Assembly (NCBI GenBank): GCA_905250075.1
Contig: CAJNOP010000118.1
Location: 1-64,000, forward strand
Source: Rotaria sp. Silwood1
Lineage: Eukaryota; Rotifera; Eurotatoria; Philodinida; Philodinidae
Length of the DNA stretch: 64,000 nucleotides
Reading direction: 5' to 3'
The notes below the pieces were generated by a model. It was not told where the DNA came from. It was given only the letters and a program-made list of their open reading frames with translations, and searched no databases. Position 1 is the stretch's first letter; every line of letters begins with the position of its first letter. Position numbers and translations under genes: made by a program. This document shows, piece by piece, positions 12,992 through 26,107 of the stretch.

Positions 12992-15900
12992 ATGGAACAT
13001 CACAAAGCACTGACTTCTGACCTAACAACGATCAATTCAAATAATAATAACAATTATCATCATCATCATCATCGACAGAAAAAGGAAACAGCGAAGCAAC
13101 AGCCGTTAGGATCATTATCGTTATCAAACAAGAGACGAGTCAAATCGGTATCAATCACTAATCCGAATATTCAACAAGAAAATATTTCAGGAAGTGTTCA
13201 ACGTCATCAACAACGAATATCAATGAAAAATCCATTATCATGGAAAAAACGATGGTCTACATGGTTTTCTTCATGCGGTACAGAACAATCAGCTTATGTT
13301 AAGTGTAATCCAATAACAATATCAATTGAGGTAAGATATTATTTACTTTTCTTGTGTATTCTTAACAACTACACATGTTGTCTATAAGTGATCGATTGTC
13401 TAATACAACATCCCTCTTCTTTTCAATCACCAATCATCGAAAATTTTTGTTTTTCTACACTTCTTATATATACAGTCTATTGTCTGAAGGACATGATTAA
13501 GTACCAGTAAAAGAATAACAATATTCGTAAACGTGTCAAATGATCTGACAATGTTCAATCAATGAATAACAATAATAAAAAACGATTAAAACTCCAGTTT
13601 TACAATCAATATTATTAATAACATAGACATTAATATTAATATTCAAACTAAATAAGATCGAGTATGATGACCTGTATTTATATATATATATATTCATTAA
13701 TTGGTCTTTTAACACATTTGATATTGATATGATGATGAGTAAGGATAAGAAAAAGAAAACAGAAAAAAAAAATGTTATGTTGACATATTTTAAATGGGAG
13801 ATCGATTGATATGAACCCTCTATGTATTTTTTTGATTATTTCGATTAAATAATAGAAGTATATTATATAGTTTGATCTATCAATTACATATTCATAATTA
13901 TATTTATTTAACAACTAAAAAAGCATTTTTTTGTTTTGTTGAAATTATAAAATTGTTGAGAATTGATTTATTGTCACTTATTTCAAAATAATAGGTTTCT
14001 AGGTTATCTTTGTTGATATATGAAAAGTTGTAAAGCTTCATTAAATAATGAAAAAAAAAGTACAACACACTTCAAATAGATTAAAAAAATGATAATTAGC
14101 CTTTTACTTATTTACTAGAAGGACACACATGTTCCATCTGATCTGTTACGTAATACATTTGTTTCTTGTTAAATCTCGCTGATTACATCTATGTAGGAAA
14201 AAAAAAGTCATTTATCTATTTCTAATTCACATAATATGAAAAATTGATCGATGACAATTTTCTAATTTATTTTATTCATTTTTATTGCTTATATGTTATA
14301 AACTCATCGCTTTTTTTCTTAAATATAAATAGTGTAAGTATGTAAATGAGATATGAGTCCATGAAATGCAAAAAGAAATAATTGTTGATAATTTTTGAAC
14401 TTCGACATATATATATGACAGATTCATTGAACATCATCATAAAGAAAATCGTATATATTAACACGCATGATTACATACATTATAGTACTAGTCTTCTTTA
14501 TTTTCTTGTATTTTTCAAGAATCTAATTGTCTTTAATGGAATCATCATGAAGACAACGAGAAAATGCTATTATTATTATTGTTATTATTATTATTGATCA
14601 AATAGAAATCCACTTAGAGATAATGTATCGATTTGTATAACTAAGTACTTCTTCATAATTTATCTGATAAGTGTAACATAATGTACATTTACTAAATAAC
14701 AACAATTCGAATTCTATCGTTTGTCTATTTATTTTAAATAAACATGTAGAATTATTTAGTGTATTTGTGTGACAATAGAAAAAATTTTTATGTAAAATTG
14801 AATAGATTGATTAATTGAAAAATTATAGTGTAAATGCACTTTTCTATTTCGTCGTCATTATATATTGATCGGAAATAATACTCAGTCACACACTTTTTTC
14901 CTGTTTTTTCTCTTGTATAAAGAATAATAAAAAAGGAATGTTATGTCTATTCTTTTGTGAACGATAATAAACTGTAGTATGGTGGTTTCTTTATTGTAGC
15001 TTGAGAGTTGTGCGGCGGCACAGTTCAGTATACTTATGCGTTTTGGGAAAAAACATATATGTAGTCATTCTTAACCGCAATGCGGCGTTCGTTTTCTTTT
15101 TTCTTTTGGCTGTTTTCTTTTCTTTTTGACTTAGGTAGCTTAGGTGCAAGCATATGTGTATAATGGCTCGTTAGGCTTTTTGTATGTGGATGCTTGTGTG
15201 TGAAGCATGTTAAAAAAAAAGTTGAAAAAAGAAGAGAAAGAAAAAAGGCGACAAACAGGAAATCGTTCTTTTTCCTTTCTTGACTACGCGCAATAGCATG
15301 ATGATGATGATGAGTTGTTACTTTTGTGGTGGACGCTTCATCTTCTTCTCTTCTTGTTTTTGTAATAGTTGTTATTGCAAGTATTAGCATAAGAGAATGG
15401 TATTGAAACAAAAATAATCGCACTGCTATTGATACTTCATTGTACATGTAAAACGAATGAAGCTATTTCGTAATAAAGTAAGTTTTCTAAATAGAAATGT
15501 GAAGCTTCATTCAAAACATATATATATATATATATGATTATGAGACAAAAGAAAATATATGAACGACTATGCTTTTTTTAATTATAGAAAAATGTTCGAA
15601 CTAAGTCTGAAAATGACTTGTCCAAGCGTGGTAGTATTGATCAAGACGAAAAGGTACGTAGAAATTAAATCTATGCTTCATTGTTGATGTTAACTTTTCT
15701 TTTGAGTATCTAAAGAAATTAAGATTGTATAGTATCAAAGAAGCGTAAAAAAGAATCCTATTTATCTGATTACTTTTTTTTTTTTTTGGGACAATCGTCA
15801 TTATTTCTTTCCTTTTTTCTTTTATTGTCGATTCATCTTGTCTCTCAATAGCATCGTTAACAGAAAAAATATTCTCGTTGTTGGCTATAATTTACGCGAA

Positions 15901-18900
15901 TACATGTTGCTCATCTTGCTCTTCTTTTTTCTTTTTCTTGCATCTACACATACATCGGAAAATAATTCTTCTTTATTTTTCCTAGGTTTTGAAGGATAAA
16001 AAAGGAAATACGATTTCTTTTTAGCATAACGAATATTTTTGTTTTATATTGTTTATTCTGATTTGTATTCATTATCATTACATTAACGAAGACATCTTTT
16101 TTTTTTCTTAAATGGCAGACACAAATGGATAAGCATATATATATATATATTTATATATAAAAGAGATATATTTGTCTTTTTTTTTCCTTGTTATTTCATC
16201 TAGATGTGTTATTTTGCTATTGCGTTTAAATGTATTTTCTTGTCTAATACAGGCAAGGTTTTATTTATGACAGTAAGACAATTCAGCGGGATCGGAAACT
16301 GATTGATAATTGAGTTGTCTTAAGAATGCAGAAAAAAGTGAGAGAATTCATAGACTGACATTGTTCAAGTAGGTAAAAAGAAAAAAAATAGATTTGATGG
16401 AGACCATACAAGTAGATTTTGTCTTGTTGTTACTCGTAGATTTCTTCTGTCATCAGCACTGTCATATAAGATGGATGTGCTTGTTGACACGTGCTATGTG
16501 CTTATTTTTATTTTAAGATATCGTATGTAGTTGATGCTCATAGTGAGTGAAGTATTGGCAAAGAGAAGCATCATCGTTCAATAATATTGAGAAAGCAAAA
16601 AAATTTTTTTATAATTTCTTGTCTTTCGTTTCTCTCCCCTTCCACGACAAAAGAAATCCATCGAAATAAGACTAAAAACAAAGAATGCAATCTGTAAGAG
16701 AACCAGAAGTTCTATATAGACAAGGAAAAAAGTCATATGTCGAGAAAAAGAAGGAAGACACAATGCGATCGTCTTCACTATAGTTTGTGCTTTTGCTTTC
16801 TTCGTCTTTTTCTTCTTTTTTTTTCTCCTTATTGCGGTTTTTCCTTGGTTAATATGTTCGACGAACATTCGTATTGCTAACCTTCAAATTATTATAGATT
16901 TTGTTTTTCAATGTGCATATGTGACAGATAAAAGAATAATAAAGTACGTTGTGCAGGCATGGTGTCTGTTGACAAGTAAAGGCATTCGAAATCGTATTGT
17001 GCTAATTATATTCTGGGTTTTGCTATATTATTCTTTATGTATGTCATGAGTATTGATTGCTATTATTTTACCATTTATATTCTTCTAACGCTTCGAATTC
17101 CCATCATCACTAGTCAAATAACTATGTTAAAGAGCAGATACTAGCATAACTAATAATACTAGTACAACTACAGCTAACATCAGACAACGCGACCGCCATT
17201 GTATGCGCACTTATCATTGTGCGACGATGATTAACAAATACGAAAATGCGCGTCCATGTATGCTTCGAGCGATGAGTTGACTCTCGTCTTCTCTCGTTAA
17301 CACTACATGTGCAAACAGAGAAGGAAAAAAGAGAAGAATTTTTAACGCTATACCTGGGTGTCGCGTCTACCGAGAAATAATTTAAATCAACTAAATTAAC
17401 AGGGACAGACGAGACGAGGAAAGAATAAGGTATATGCAACCAGAGAGACAAGTAATTGATATGCATATCAGGAGCAGTTATGATCATTGTACTGTATATA
17501 ATCATTATGTCAATCTGTAGTTGTTAATGGTTTGTTCTCGAGTGTTGATTGATTAAGATTTAGTAATGAGGTTGTGTAAGAAAAAAGACATGAGAGTATA
17601 TATAAACAGGTAGACATACGTTTTATTTTAGCTAAAAGGGTGGAGTATGTAGATGCTTATGAAAAGGTTATCGATTATCGGTTGGTTGGGTCTAGTTTGC
17701 ACTATGTAGTCCTACGGGAAAAAGAAGAGGAAGAGCAACAACAATGAGAAAAAAGAAAAAGACTGATGTTATTTGCGTCTGCTAATGCCATGTTCTTGCC
17801 TACCATAGCTAACACATATACACGTGCATGCCTAACTTTAATTTTCTTTCTTTTCTTTTTTATATGATTCTGACAGTGATTGTTAAAAAGAATATTACGA
17901 AAGAGTGATAGATTTTCTTTTTTTTTCTTTTTAATAATATTCATGTAATTTTCACAGAGTAGACAGATTTTCTTAAGTTTTGATCATTTTTATCATAATA
18001 TTGAAAAATATAACTGAGTAAGTAAATATACTCTTCCATATAGTATTATATATGAAGTTTATATTTAAATGCAATTCTTTTCTTTATTCTTAATAAATTA
18101 AGAAAGAAAAATATAAAAACTATGTCCTGTTTGAAAATATTCTCTTTGCTTCATTGATATGATTAATAAGCTGCTTTTTGTTATTTTGAAAATTATTGAT
18201 GCGCAAAAAAACAAAGCATTAAGATTCTATTCGTGTTTTTTTTTACTAGATCGTTTATATTAAAAGAATGTTAACTAAGTAACCATACAGAAATTGTTGC
18301 AAAGAATATAATAAAGATATTCATTTGTTAATGTTTTCGCATGTGTATCCACTCATGTCAATAAGAATCTTAAGCATTTATTTTATTATTAGATTTCACT
18401 ATATACAAAAACTAACATATTATCTATGTTTATTGTATTTAGAAATATTCATCAACAACTAATTCAACACTTGCTATTAATCCTATTTCAAACGATAATC
18501 AAGAGAAAATTTCATCAAAAACTTCTTCTCATCAACATCGACATCATCATCAATCAAACGATAAAGTTAATAACTCAAATAGTGTTATTTATCGTGACAC
18601 ATCGAATCGTTATTCGAATACATTTTTGCCTTCGACACGGTACGAAAAAGGAGGACAACATCAAAGTCAAACATCGATTGCCGCTATACCATCAACAACC
18701 AATACTTCTCAACATACACATCAAAAACAACAAGCACGACAATTGAGTCGTTCTGCTGATCGTCTCAATAGTAAATCAAGTCGTCGAGAATTACGTTATG
18801 AAGAACATAACGATTACATTCCACCGCCACCACCACCACCACCACCACTTAATTCAATTCAATGTCATCCAACGATTGATCATTATGCACGAACTTTAAA

Positions 18901-20517
18901 TCAATCATCATCATATTTCTATTCAACACATCGTCGTAGTCAGATAGAAGTCTATAAACTATCAACAGAAAAAAATCGTTTAGTATTACCAAGACCATAT
19001 TCATCAAATATCCCATTTACATATAATACAACATTAACAAATATACCTATTACATATAGTTATACAGTAGATAATATTCCAATAATGTCTCAGACATCAT
19101 CTGACAATAATAATAACAATACATATGGAAAATTATCTGATTGTCATTCACCATTGATACCAGTAGAAAATTCATCTGTTAAAGCACCACGTCGTATTGA
19201 AACAACATATAGTCAATTTCCAACAACAACAACACAACAAGAACCTGTTTATGCAAATACACAATCACTTTATGATAATATACTTTATCCAGAATCATCA
19301 TCAAAATCTAAAATATTAAATCGAAATGAAAAATATGAACAAGAAAAAAAATCTTGTGCATCACAAACACAATTAACATGGACAATGGCAACATTTTCAT
19401 CATTTGTTGATTTAGAAAATCAATCAATTATTATCCAACAACCAGATCCAGCAACACTGTATTCTATTGTACAACGTCCTCATACAGAGCCACCACCTTC
19501 AGCATCATCAGCAACCATTGAACTTATGAAAGCAACGTCACCAAGTGTATGTCAAAAGTTTTTCTATAGAATATTATTTTTTTTATAAAAATTTATACCG
19601 AGAATAATTATAGTCTAAGTTCTATAATTTTATTCGAAACATTCTCAGTCATTTATTCATATCACATCAATTAACACATGTTTTATTCATATTTACGACG
19701 CGTCTCTTGTTTTGTTAGAAATTTTATCGAGGGATAGATAATAAGTATTTTTCATTCTAAAGGATAGAATATAAAATTTACAAAAATATTTTCTATTCTT
19801 TAGTTACAATATATTGATGATAATTCAACTCCATCACATTATCGATATCCACGTACACGAACTCCATCTAAAACTTTAACAATTGAAAAACGTGATGGTT
19901 CTTTTCAAACACTTCTTACAATGCCACCAACACAAGCTGTTGATTCAAATAAACAAATAACTATTCATGATTCAACACCATCACCCTTATCAACTGGTTC
20001 ATCATCAACTGATCATTATCATCATCATCATCATCATCACCATCATCATCGTCATCGACGACATAAATCTCATAGTAATACAAGTCGAAATAATATTAGT
20101 ACACGTGATGTTGGTCTTCAAGTAAATATTCAAACGGTAAAAAAGATCACATTTTCATCACAAAAAAGTGATGACTCATCAATAACAACATCAGCCTCAT
20201 CACCACCAACAGTTATATCATCACGTGAATCAAAAAGTGTTCAAACAAATACTGAACCATTCATTACTAAACATGATCGTAGTACATCATATGAAAGAAG
20301 TATTCCTACGGTAATATCATCATCATCACAAACACTTGATTCTTCAATAAATATAGAATGGCAAACAAAAGCGGCACAAACGCTTACTAAATCTTTACGA
20401 GATCAATCAATTGAAACAAATAATCGGGGTTTATTTGTTTGTGATCTTAGTTCATTCTTAAAAAATGGTATTGAAGAAATATCATCATCATCAACAACAA
20501 CAATAACAAAACAATAA
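12992..20517 (+). CDS. large disordered His/Ser/Thr/Gln-rich protein, three exons
   Basis: Exons 12992-13330, 18443-19546 and 19804-20517, all phase 0, give 718 residues. Donors are GAG|GTAAGA and AGT|GTATGT; acceptors are TATTTAG and TTTAG. The start is the first ATG of the open frame. Exon 1 ends in a basic/aromatic stretch (SWKKRWSTWFSSCG) that may be ordered or membrane-associating. Exon 2 is low in complexity, with a nine-proline run near 18822-18848 and an EPVYANTQ motif like SH2-docking YxN sites. Exon 3 carries a run of about ten histidines (CAT/CAC repeats near 20019-20050) and many Ser/Thr. The intron of 5,112 nt is exceptional beside neighbours of about 60 nt. No family is recognised; a cytoplasmic adaptor or scaffold is inference only. 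The codon pattern is continuous across the joins. Confidence 0.65.
13331..18442 (+). other. 5.1 kb intron of the disordered-protein gene
   Basis: Bounded by GTAAGA and TATTTAG, with matching phase on both sides. It contains TA-dinucleotide runs (13677-13692, 15522-15535, 16136-16151) and many poly-pyrimidine tracts. Two reverse-strand frames inside (15034-15447, 17122-17505) have no recognisable domain. I see no nested gene, although extra small exons could be hidden here. Confidence 0.5.
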
Positions 20518-22300
20518 TTTGAATTTTTGTGTTTTTCATCATGATTTATAAGTGTGTTCCTTTTCTTTTCTTTGTTTTGTTTTTATTTTGTATTTTTTTT
20601 TCAAAAGAGATGTCCATATAAAATCCTGTGTTTTCGCAGACAGATAAAAAATAACAACTCAAATTTCAGATTTAAATATAAACTTTCAATGAAATGATTC
20701 CAGAATATTCTGCTTAGAATTGAACATGATTTGATTGATTTCTCTCCTTCTTCTTCATATTATAATGCGAATCATGATATTCAACGGTAAAGTTTTATCG
20801 AAACTTGATTACTCTAAACTTGTTCCGTAAAGAATTCTGCGTATCGAGTTTGTGACGCTAAATGTCGGTCAGATGTAAAAAATTTGCAACTAACACCTGA
20901 TAGTAGTCTGTTTTCAATGTGCTTTTGAAACTCGTGTTTTCAATAGTTATGGTGTTCTATGAACGATGTATCAGTACATCATCAGATGCACAATTTAATT
21001 CTGAACAACGTGATTTAATATTTAAACCGAATAACGAAAATCTTTAGATTATTCCCAACGATATAGAGCTACGAGAAAAGTCTTTTGCATCGTATTTTAG
21101 TTTTGCAAAACATAGCAAAATGCAGCATATTTCGAACTTCGGCAACCCTGTTATTGAAGCATATTTTTAATAAGTGTTGTGTTTGTTTTTGACACTTGCA
21201 GTTCAATTGCTGAGTGATTGCCAATCTTTTCGATTTTTCTGCGACAGAAAAAACTTATTTGAAAAATAAAGTCAACAGCTTTGTCGAGCAAAAATTCTCT
21301 ATCGAATAAGCTTAGAATGATGTCTTTGGAGTCTGTTTCTGTCTTCAAAAAAGCAGAAAATCAAAGTGTCTCATTCTTTTATTCGCTGCTTACTATAAAA
21401 TTTCACGTATTTAAATGCATTGGTAGTGTGTTAGAATCAGAATTTTGTATTCTTTCAGAATATATGCTTAGAATTATTTTGTAACTTTTGAGCATTGATC
21501 TATAAGTAAATTTTAAGAGAATTAAAACATTTGAGAATGATCTTTATCCTAAAAAATAAAGCAAGAATAAAAAGTTTTGATTAATCCGTTAAAAAAATGG
21601 TACGATTATGACGAAGGATCATTTTGCTTTGAAAAGGCAAAAATCGGTATAGGCATGTTTCTTGCAATAGACTTTATAATAGTCTTTACTACAGCTCAAT
21701 AGTTTGTCAAAATTTCATTTAAATACATGAATTTGTCAAGAATTATTTTCTGTATCTGTCAATATATTCGATAAAATTTTGTGACATGTCTGGAATAAGT
21801 ATCTATTTGAGATTTTAAAGTGTTTTTAAGATTCATGCATAGTCTAATAGACAAAAGTCAAGAAAAAACAGATAAATCCTGAAAGAAAACGTTGTTGTAA
21901 TTTTTCATTTCTTCACATTCTATGAAATTTCATTTTTGTACAATTAGGTACATCATATTTTAGATTTCTATTAGCAACTGTGTTTGAAACTCTCTACTCA
22001 ATCAAATTCGACAAGTAAAATTTTTATAGACAATTTATTTGATTTATCTTTGCCATTTTCATCAACAATTACTTCTTTTTAATGTTTTGCCATTTATATT
22101 TTAATCTAATGAAAATGATGTGCATACTTATTGTCTTTCAATGTTTTAGTCACTGGATTTGATATAATGATTAAAGTAATTAATTCAAAATAACTTTGAC
22201 TTTGAAAGGAAAGAAAAAATGAACACATACTTCATTCGATGAACCAGATTCGTGAGATATTTTTTGTGTATGACATGCAATTGAAACATTGATGAATACG
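20518..22300. other. intergenic DNA
   Basis: No gene is supported on either strand between the disordered-protein gene and the tRNA. Confidence 0.55.
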
Positions 22301-22380
22301 GGCAGTGTGGCCGAGTGGTCTAAGGCGCTGGTTTTAGGCACCAGTCGTAAAAGGCGTGGGTTCGAATCCCACCGCTGTCA
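22301..22380 (+). tRNA. tRNA-Leu(UAG)
   Basis: An 80-nt cloverleaf without intron. The acceptor stem GGCAGTG pairs with CGCTGTC (two G-U wobbles), with discriminator A. The D arm is GCCGAGTGGTCTAAGGC. The anticodon stem CTGGT/ACCAG holds loop TTTAGGC, with TAG at the anticodon, reading CUA leucine codons. A class II variable arm of about 11 nt follows. The T arm is GTGGG-TTCGAAT-CCCAC. Internal A and B boxes are canonical. A run of five T about 30 nt downstream (near 22412), then longer T runs, can serve as the Pol III terminator. CCA is not encoded, as expected in a eukaryote. Confidence 0.97.
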
Positions 22381-23534
22381 TTGTCAAATGAGGCAAGTTT
22401 ACTTGTCTCTCTTTTTCTTTCTTTCTTTTTTTTTAGCATGTTGTTTGGATGTTGACATAAAAAAAGAAATAGAATTGCTTTTTTTTTTCTGTTATTAGAC
22501 CGCATATTATTTACATATCAGTATAACTAACGAACTAAATTCACATTTTTTTTTTAACATTGTTTCATGAATAAGACAAGTAAGTTGTGTTGCTCTCCTT
22601 TTTTTTGGTTTAACTTATTTTGGAAAACTATAATGGAGAATGAGAAAAAAAGATTTTGTTTATCCAAAGCTTTATCTTTTTCATTAAAATCTCATATGAA
22701 TTATCAACGGTTTATCTTTTTGACAGCTAAAGTTATCTTAAGTGAAGACAAACAAGCTTTCATCAAAAAGAATTAATTCAACAATATAGATTTTAGAGAG
22801 ATAAATGTATGTATATCTCTAATACTTATCTTATATAAATCTATTATGAAAAAGTTATAATAAGAATTTATATTTATAAATAAAAGTTATAATTAAAGAA
22901 ATTTTTTATCGAAAATTTTGATTTAATTTTTTGTAAATAATCATTGAATTGTATTCTCATTCGATATTCTACACTTGAAATATTTATTTTGAAAGTAATA
23001 GAAGTTTGAAAAATATGTTCAAATAAAATTTTGAATTCTATATTGTATGCATATTATTTTATCATATTAACAATTCATATTTGAGCTATTAATCATAGAT
23101 CATCATTCAAATTGCTTCAGCTAAAAAAAAAGAGACATGATAATTATCGGATTGTCTATTCAACAGTCTCGATAATAATACGTGAAAAAAAAACAAACAA
23201 ACTTCATTTTGATAGCAATAAAATGAATGTATCATGTTTAACTTGAATATAATTGCAGTTAAATTGTATTTGCTCCTCCTCTTAATACATTGATATATTA
23301 AATGTTTGCGATAGCGTGCATAGTTCATACAAGGATTTAATGATACATTCATCATTGTCAAGGCAATTACTTTGATTACCGCCCTCTTGAATATTTCTTA
23401 TTGGTAAATGTCAAATTGCTATCTAATATGATGAATCATAGTTAATATAATTGGTTGAGATCGATTATTAAATGTAATTATTAACCAAGAATGTCTGAAT
23501 AATAGTTAGAAAAATTCTTAATAAAAAATATTCG
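22381..23534. other. intergenic DNA between tRNA and GTPase gene
   Basis: T-rich sequence follows the tRNA. No protein gene is supported. Confidence 0.55.
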
Positions 23535-25455
23535 ATGGGAAATAGAATTGGATCGATCTTTGGTAAAAAACGTTATCGAATATTAATGGTTGGACTCGGT
23601 ATAATAATATATAAGAAAATAAATAAACTTACTCTATTAAATAATTTTATAAATTTATTTTTATAGATAATGCTGGAAAAACATCAATTCTTTCTCGTAT
23701 TCGTCTACAAGAATTTCATTCAACAGTACCGACTGTTGGATTTACTGTAGAAACAATTATTTTAGATCGTGTTCATTTTACTGTATGGGATGTTGGTGGA
23801 CAAGTAAGATAAACGATGTTCATGATTTCATAAAAAGAACTTTTACATATATGCTAAAATTTTCATAAAACAAACTATGAACTATTCTTCAACTGAAAAA
23901 TAAAAAGATTGGTATGGTTGATTACAAAAAAAAAATGACTATATTAAAGAGATTTCCGCCCCCGTCGCTAGGATTTCTGAAGAATGGTTCGTCAGAAGTA
24001 TTTGAAAAGTTCAGAGTAGATAGATCTCCATGAGTAGAGGAAAAATTGTCATAAACTCGAAATTCTGAAATATTGCATTCTTGGAAATATTTGAGTCGCA
24101 AAGAATAAAAATCACTTCACTTTTTTCAGTTGCAATTAGTCCGATAGAGTTGAATTATTTTCTTACATATAATACACACTATTTGGGTACCTTCCTTTTT
24201 AATCTCTTTCCATTGGAATAAAAAGATCAAAATACTTAGCATACTTCCAAAGGTGCATGCCTTTTTTTTTACTAAAGCTTTTATGTAAAATCAAAGACGC
24301 AATATATGCCAAAATAAAACAAAAAGATGTATCCAAACAGTGTCCAATAGCTATAAAAAAGTTTCAGTTCGATCGAATGTACTATGTCAGGCAAAGAGGG
24401 CTATCCCTACATTTTTTTTTGTGTAGAAACTGATTTTGAGAAAAACGAAAAATAAATTTTTCTGTTTCTATCAGGATCTTTGGACGTGTTAGAGGTCCAT
24501 GACTTTTGTTCTCAGCATCTTTGGTATAAGAAATAATAATTAATATTGAAAGAATTTTTCATATGAACAAGAGCTGCAGTTTTCATTTTTAGAATAGAAG
24601 ATAAAGACACATCGAATCAAACATTAAAGGCTTTCTCAAGATTTTCAATCGAGATTTTTGAAAACTAGCGTATTCTGTGAGATGACGACAATGGATTTTC
24701 AATTATTAGTTGTGCATTCGAATCGCCTATTTTTACAAGCAATTCTTATGGCAAAAAAAGATCAGTATAGTGTAAATAATCTTTTGAAGATCAAGACTAA
24801 TATTAGCAAAATAAAAACATTACTAGAATTGAGACAAGTGTGTTTTTCGTATTCTGCTACAGAAAAAAATTTCATATCATATATGATGTTTTCTTTAAGT
24901 TATTTTATTCATTAGTTCTGATATATAGATTACGGTAGTTAATAGTTTACTATTGAAATTCTGTTTTATTTCGAATCTATGACATAAAGATCCAAGGTAA
25001 AATATAATCGATTTTGGATAAACTATAGAAGTCAATCAAATATTCTTTTCTTCAATAAGATTGACTCATCAACATTTTCTTTTTATTTATTGAAATAAAT
25101 AATAATCTTCATTTTCTGTTTTTTTTTTCTTCAGGATAAAATTCGTCCATTATGGCGTCATTATTTTACGGGATCTCAAGGTCTAATATTTGTTATTGAT
25201 TCTTCTGATTATGTACGAATTGATGAAGCACGTCGAGAATTAGAAAGAATTTTAAATGATCGTGAAATGCGTAACATTAGTTTACTTGTACTTTGTAACA
25301 AACAAGATCTTCCAAATAGTATGCAACCAGCTGAAATACAACAAGCATTACATTTAGAAAATTTTACACGTCCCTATGCCATTGTGCCTTGTTCGGCTTT
25401 AAGTGGAGCTGGTTTAGCAGAAGGTCTTAAATGGTTATCTAAACATTGTAAATAA
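23535..25455 (+). CDS. ARF/ARL-family small GTPase
   Basis: Exons 23535-23598, 23667-23803 and 25135-25455 give 173 residues. The first intron (68 nt) splits the Asp codon of the P-loop; the second is 1,331 nt. The family signatures are all present: P-loop GLDNAGKTS (20-28), switch I PTVGF (43-47), WDVGGQ (62-67) followed by DKIRPLWRHY, NKQD (122-125) and an SAL guanine-contact motif near the end. MGN at the start gives Gly2 for N-myristoylation. ARF GTPases cycle on Golgi, endosomal or plasma membranes and recruit coats and effectors. The switch and interswitch regions read like ARF1-6, but the body is divergent and the N-terminal helix is a few residues shorter than the 181-residue ARF1. 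The subclass (divergent ARF or ARL) cannot be settled by eye. It converges on the coiled-coil gene at 26.1 kb. Confidence 0.93.
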
Positions 25456-26107
25456 AATGATATAGAAGATCAGAATTTCTGTTCCAGCTCAAAGTCCTCT
25501 TAAAAATTCTTATTTCTATGAGTAGTTAGTACACTCTATAGTGCAGAGCATTATGCATTTTTATTAAAAAGTACTTATCAGTAATACACATTTAAACCAA
25601 ACTACAGTTCTAAGATTTCGTTCAGCAAGATAGCATTTTTTTATTAACAAATAGCACATAAAGAGATGCCATTATGTCTCAGGAGATGAAAAGTACAATA
25701 TGAATTTCGTGGTTGAAATGTTTCAGTTGTTCAACTAGCAGTTAGATTATTGAACAATCTACTCAACGTTTTATTAAAAATGCATGCTGCTAAGCACTAC
25801 AGAATGTACTACACTTTTTTTAAAGGATTTTTTCAATTTTTTAGGAGAAGTTATGAGAGTAATTTGAGTCTAGGCCAAAATTCATGTAACCCAGCCATAT
25901 TTTTGTGTACCAGTGTATAATGATCTGTCAAAATGTTTTCGTTGTTATGCCAGTGATTTTTTTGATATTGAGAAAAAAAAAATTAAATAAATTATTGTGA
26001 AATTTATTTTTGAAATATCAACGAAATAATAATTGAAAAAATTTTTCATATAGAATTATTGTTTTCTAAACATATCAAATTCATATATATATATGTGTGT
26101 GTGTGAA
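25456..26107. other. intergenic DNA between convergent genes
   Basis: 3' ends of the GTPase gene (+) and the coiled-coil gene (-) face each other. It contains a TA/TG microsatellite near 26083-26104 and nothing else I can support. Confidence 0.5.

Noticed and set aside
15034-15447. 137-codon reverse-strand frame
   Set aside because: Low-complexity Lys/His/Thr-rich translation within a large intron, no domain, no splice partners.
17122-17505. 127-codon reverse-strand frame
   Set aside because: Featureless translation inside the same intron; no codon or domain signal.
22289-22505. Frames on both strands over the tRNA
   Set aside because: They are translations of the tRNA-Leu gene and its T-rich flank.
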